Origin: JAVVPL01 sp036655775
Lineage (GTDB): Bacteria > Bacteroidota > Bacteroidia > Bacteroidales > P3
Reading direction: 5' to 3'
Assembly: GCA_036655775.1 (NCBI GenBank)
Contig: JAVVPL010000003.1
Location: 1-51,149 of the forward strand
DNA length: 51,149 nt
Each line of letters begins with the position of its first letter. The stretch's first letter is position 1. This document shows, in pieces, positions 49,003-51,149 of the stretch. The notes under the pieces were generated by a model that was not told the DNA's origin, made no database searches, and saw only the letters and a list, made by a program, of their open reading frames with translations. The translations under genes were made by a program, and so were the position numbers.

Positions 49003-50049
49003 TTAAGAAGCATAGAGTTCGGTGAATACTTTGCGTAATTTTTCACTTTCACGAAGAATATTGAGCGTGATTTCGGCATGTCCTTTAGTGTAGCCATTGC
49101 CCACAATCATAGTTACATCACTGCCCACTCCTTCGGCTCCTAAAGCCGCTTTGGTAAAGGAAGTGGCCATAGATAATAAAAACACGACTCCCGTGTCTTT
49201 GGTGCAAATAATTGAGGTCATTTCTGTATTCTCAATGTTGACATTGTTGATACATACATCCGCCAATTTGCCATTGGTAAGTTTTTCTACTATATCGTAT
49301 ACCGCTGCTGGACGAGTGGCATCAGCTGAAAAAACATAATCACACAAACCAAGTTCTTGTAAACGTTTGGTTGATTTTTCGCTATGGCAAAGACCAATTA
49401 CTTTTCCTGTAACGCCTGCACGTTTTTTAGCTTCATAGCAGCAAAGCATACCCGATTTACCGCCAGCTCCAATAATCAAAACTGTATTGCCAGATTGTAC
49501 TAATTTGGCAGTTTGGGCAGGTGCACCTGCTACGTCTAAAGCCGATAATGCAAGTGTTTCGGGCATATCGGAAGGAATTTTTGCATAAATTCCACTTTCA
49601 AATAAAATGGCTTTTCCGTCAATATCTACTTGATCAATTTCGGGACGAATATCTTTGATTTTATCAATTCTTAAAGGGGTAAGTGAAAGGGATACTAAGG
49701 TAGCAATTTTGTCGCCTTCTTTTAAATCAATTTTTCCTTTGAGTGCATCACCTATTTTTTCTACGGTACCTAAAAGCATACCTCCAGAACCAGTCACAGG
49801 ATTACGATGTTTTCCTTGTTTAGCAACAATACCAAGCATAATCTCAGCTATTTTAGCTTTATCTCCACCAGCTTGTTCTGCAATTTGGGTAAAACTAGCA
49901 GAGTCTATATTAAGTGTTTGTACATCTATGAGAATTTCATTATCATAGATTTCATCCATATTGTTGTCAATTTTATTTGCGGGTTGTGGCAATACGCCAA
50001 CGGGTTCAATGACACGGTGTGTACCGTATTTGTTTCCTTTTTTTTGCAT
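49003..50049 (-). CDS. kdd: L-erythro-3,5-diaminohexanoate dehydrogenase, first copy
   Basis: 348 residues from the ATG at 50049 (MQKKGNKYGTHRVIEPVGVL). The frame extends 26 codons upstream through the promoter box, so the internal start is chosen. Seen: GTHRVIEPVGVLPQPANKID, NPVTGSGGMLLGTVEKIGD, ALSALDVAGAPAQ, Rossmann VLIIGAGGKSGMLCCYE, and TSFTKAALGAEGVGSDVTMIVGNGY. It is the first gene of the minus-strand kdd-kdd-kamA-kamB unit. It is an NAD+-dependent oxidoreductase of the lysine fermentation pathway. The tandem relative downstream may differ in substrate or partner (inference). Confidence 0.93.
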   Translation of the reverse strand: MQKKGNKYGTHRVIEPVGVLPQPANKIDNNMDEIYDNEILIDVQTLNIDSASFTQIAEQAGGDKAKIAEIMLGIVAKQGKHRNPVTGSGGMLLGTVEKIGDALKGKIDLKEGDKIATLVSLSLTPLRIDKIKDIRPEIDQVDIDGKAILFESGIYAKIPSDMPETLALSALDVAGAPAQTAKLVQSGNTVLIIGAGGKSGMLCCYEAKKRAGVTGKVIGLCHSEKSTKRLQELGLCDYVFSADATRPAAVYDIVEKLTNGKLADVCINNVNIENTEMTSIICTKDTGVVFLLSMATSFTKAALGAEGVGSDVTMIVGNGYTKGHAEITLNILRESEKLRKVFTELYAS

Positions 50050-50107
50050 AGTAGTAAACGGTTTTTTATGAATAATAAATATTTTGTTTTTATAAGTGTA
50101 GAACTTA

Positions 50108-50115
50108 CAAAGATA
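50108..50115 (-). promoter_or_regulatory. Probable -7 box of the kdd-kdd-kamA-kamB operon
   Basis: TATCTTTG on the minus strand fits TAnnTTTG and lies about 58 bases before the kdd ATG. The -33 element is not clear. Confidence 0.5.
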
Positions 50116-50188
50116 CGATTTTTTCACAATTATTTAATACTTCTCTGTCAATAAATCATTTTTTTTAGTACTTCTCTTGCAGAGCTGC

Positions 50189-50240
50189 CAAAGACAAAGC
50201 CCCATCTCTCGATTTATCCAGAGATGGGGCTTTGTCTTTG
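50189..50240. terminator. Perfect 21-bp inverted repeat, probable terminator of the barrel-protein gene
   Basis: Arms 50189-50209 and 50220-50240 are exact reverse complements with a 10-base loop, and the inner part is GC-rich (GCCCCATCTCT). It begins 16 bases after the barrel-protein stop codon on the minus strand. No T-run follows on either strand, so termination efficiency is uncertain. Confidence 0.65.
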
Positions 50241-50256
50241 CTTATAGAGGATTCAA

Positions 50257-50889
50257 TTACTTCTGAAATGTCTTTCCTCCTTGATTAAATCTAAAAAATG
50301 CACCTACTGAAGTTGCAAAAGAATGTTCATACATATATTCCATTCCGAGATAAGGCTCAAAACTCCAATGTGTACTTAATTTTATAGGGAAACCTATTCT
50401 TAAAGCGAGCCCTACATCCAATGACATAGGCTGGGGTGTATAACTACCATATAAAAAGAAATTTGCTTGCTTAGCAGCCTCAAAATCTATGGCAGATTTA
50501 TTCTCATTTATAGTGTATCCTAAATACCATAAAGTTTGTAGACCGATAGCAAGGTTAACATGTTTTGTTTGAATTTTCCAAAATATAGGTATTTGAATAT
50601 AATGTGTTGATGCAAATACATCATTATAATCAGACTTATAATTTGTATAATATGCTCCAATTTCTATCCCACACCATTTGGGAACCCATTCGTATGAAAA
50701 CCCGACAGTGGGAGTGATATATGTACCATCTATGATGGTATAATTAAGGCCTGCCCTAAAACCGAATGTATTATTTTTTTTGTAAGTCGGAGTGTCCTTA
50801 CTCATTGGATCTGTGTTTCCATTGTTTTGAGCATAAGCAGTGGTGAAAACAAAAGAAATTACAATTAATAGTATTATAGTTTTTTTCAT
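50257..50889 (-). CDS. Small outer-membrane beta-barrel protein
   Basis: 210 residues from the ATG at 50889, giving a clean signal peptide (MKKTIILLIVISFVFTTAYAQ). The longer start adds a second hydrophobic stretch and is rejected. The mature protein begins with a Thr/Lys/Asn-rich linker, then alternating strands such as FGFRAGLNYTIIDGTYITPT and GFSYEWVPKWCGIEIGAYY, ending in a strand finishing with VGAFFRFNQGG. It resembles the PorT/OmpX-like eight-stranded barrels annotated as outer-membrane beta-barrel proteins. The role is unknown. It lies upstream of the lysine operon on the same strand, with a hairpin between. Confidence 0.8.
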   Translation of the reverse strand: MKKTIILLIVISFVFTTAYAQNNGNTDPMSKDTPTYKKNNTFGFRAGLNYTIIDGTYITPTVGFSYEWVPKWCGIEIGAYYTNYKSDYNDVFASTHYIQIPIFWKIQTKHVNLAIGLQTLWYLGYTINENKSAIDFEAAKQANFFLYGSYTPQPMSLDVGLALRIGFPIKLSTHWSFEPYLGMEYMYEHSFATSVGAFFRFNQGGKTFQK

Positions 50890-51149
50890 AGTAAAAAGGA
50901 TTAATTTAGTAAATAGGAATAGCTTGTGTATGGTAATAATTAAAAACCATATCGATAATACCATATCAACTGTTTTATATTTATAATTTTAATTGTTTAT
51001 TAAACATTCTACTACCGCTATTTAAAGTTAAATTTGAACTTTAAGATAAATGGGAGTAAAATAAAAAAATAGATTTTATTACAAGACGGATTTCATAAAG
51101 AAAGATATTTTATGAAATCCAACGCGCAATTCCCGACAAATACTTCTTT
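50890..51149. other. Gene-free end of the window
   Basis: AT-rich upstream region of the barrel-protein gene. It holds an 8-bp inverted repeat TTAAAGTT (51022-51029) and AACTTTAA (51037-51044) with a 7-base spacer, which could be an operator or chance in such base composition. No TAnnTTTG box is evident. The region is cut by the window edge. Confidence 0.5.

Noticed and set aside
50189..50240. Long inverted repeat as an insertion-sequence end or MITE
   Set aside because: There is no transposase or flanking target duplication, and it sits just after a stop codon as a terminator would.

Overview
The window looks like a chromosomal piece of an anaerobic, amino-acid-fermenting member of the Bacteroidota, probably Bacteroidales. 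It is AT-rich. Many starts are preceded by the Bacteroidota promoter box TAnnTTTG instead of a Shine-Dalgarno site. It carries gldD/gldE, an OmpP1/FadL-type porin, a carboxypeptidase-regulatory/TonB-like outer-membrane receptor, and the phylum's usual HU, small basic protein and RNase G neighbourhood. I saw no rRNA, tRNA, insertion sequence, prophage or CRISPR array.

Layout. 1-6.4 kb: the start of a PepD-type dipeptidase (cut by the window edge), an outer-membrane receptor, quinolinate synthase and a MORN-like repeat protein. 6.4-8.4 kb: CoA-transferase subunit A, kal and kce, from the lysine fermentation pathway. 8.4-12.5 kb: a DUF4159 protein, an acyltransferase, a glycosyltransferase and an LTA-synthase-like enzyme. 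12.6-15.7 kb: butyryl-CoA dehydrogenase-type enzyme, etfB and etfA. 15.8-20.9 kb (minus strand): prfB with an intact +1 programmed frameshift, gldD, gldE, pth, proS. 21-29.4 kb: a low-complexity lipoprotein, OmpP1-like porin, ssb, mutY, HU, a 29-residue ribosomal-type protein, RNase G and an RluA-type pseudouridine synthase. 29.4-45.7 kb: a surface-polysaccharide locus. 45.7-50.1 kb (minus strand): two tandem kdd genes, kamA and a kamB-like gene. 50.2-51 kb: a small outer-membrane barrel protein.

Two metabolic themes dominate. First, fermentation of lysine to butyrate is encoded in three separated blocks: kdd-kdd-kamA-kamB; atoD-kal-kce; and bcd-etfB-etfA. Together they cover lysine to beta-lysine, oxidation of 3,5-diaminohexanoate, its cleavage, deamination to crotonyl-CoA and reduction to butyryl-CoA. 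The lysine 5,6-aminomutase subunits (kamD/E), kamC and the second CoA-transferase subunit are not in the window. Second, the polysaccharide locus makes CDP-3,6-dideoxy-4-keto sugars (rfbF, rfbG, rfbH). It also carries a YerE-like thiamine-diphosphate enzyme, a C-methyltransferase-like protein, a short-chain reductase, a divergent NeuB-family PEP-condensing enzyme with a HAD phosphatase, and an FkbM methyltransferase. This suggests a branched-chain (yersiniose-like) or otherwise unusual sugar. A GtrB/GT-C/GtrA module, an O-antigen ligase/polymerase-like protein and a WecA-like initiating transferase follow.

The most interesting non-coding signal is at 3646-3744 on the minus strand. A near-consensus promoter (TTTG, 19 bases, TATCTTTG) is followed after about 20 bases by a long GC-rich hairpin and a T-run, with no gene downstream. 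This is a candidate small RNA of about 60 nt next to nadA.
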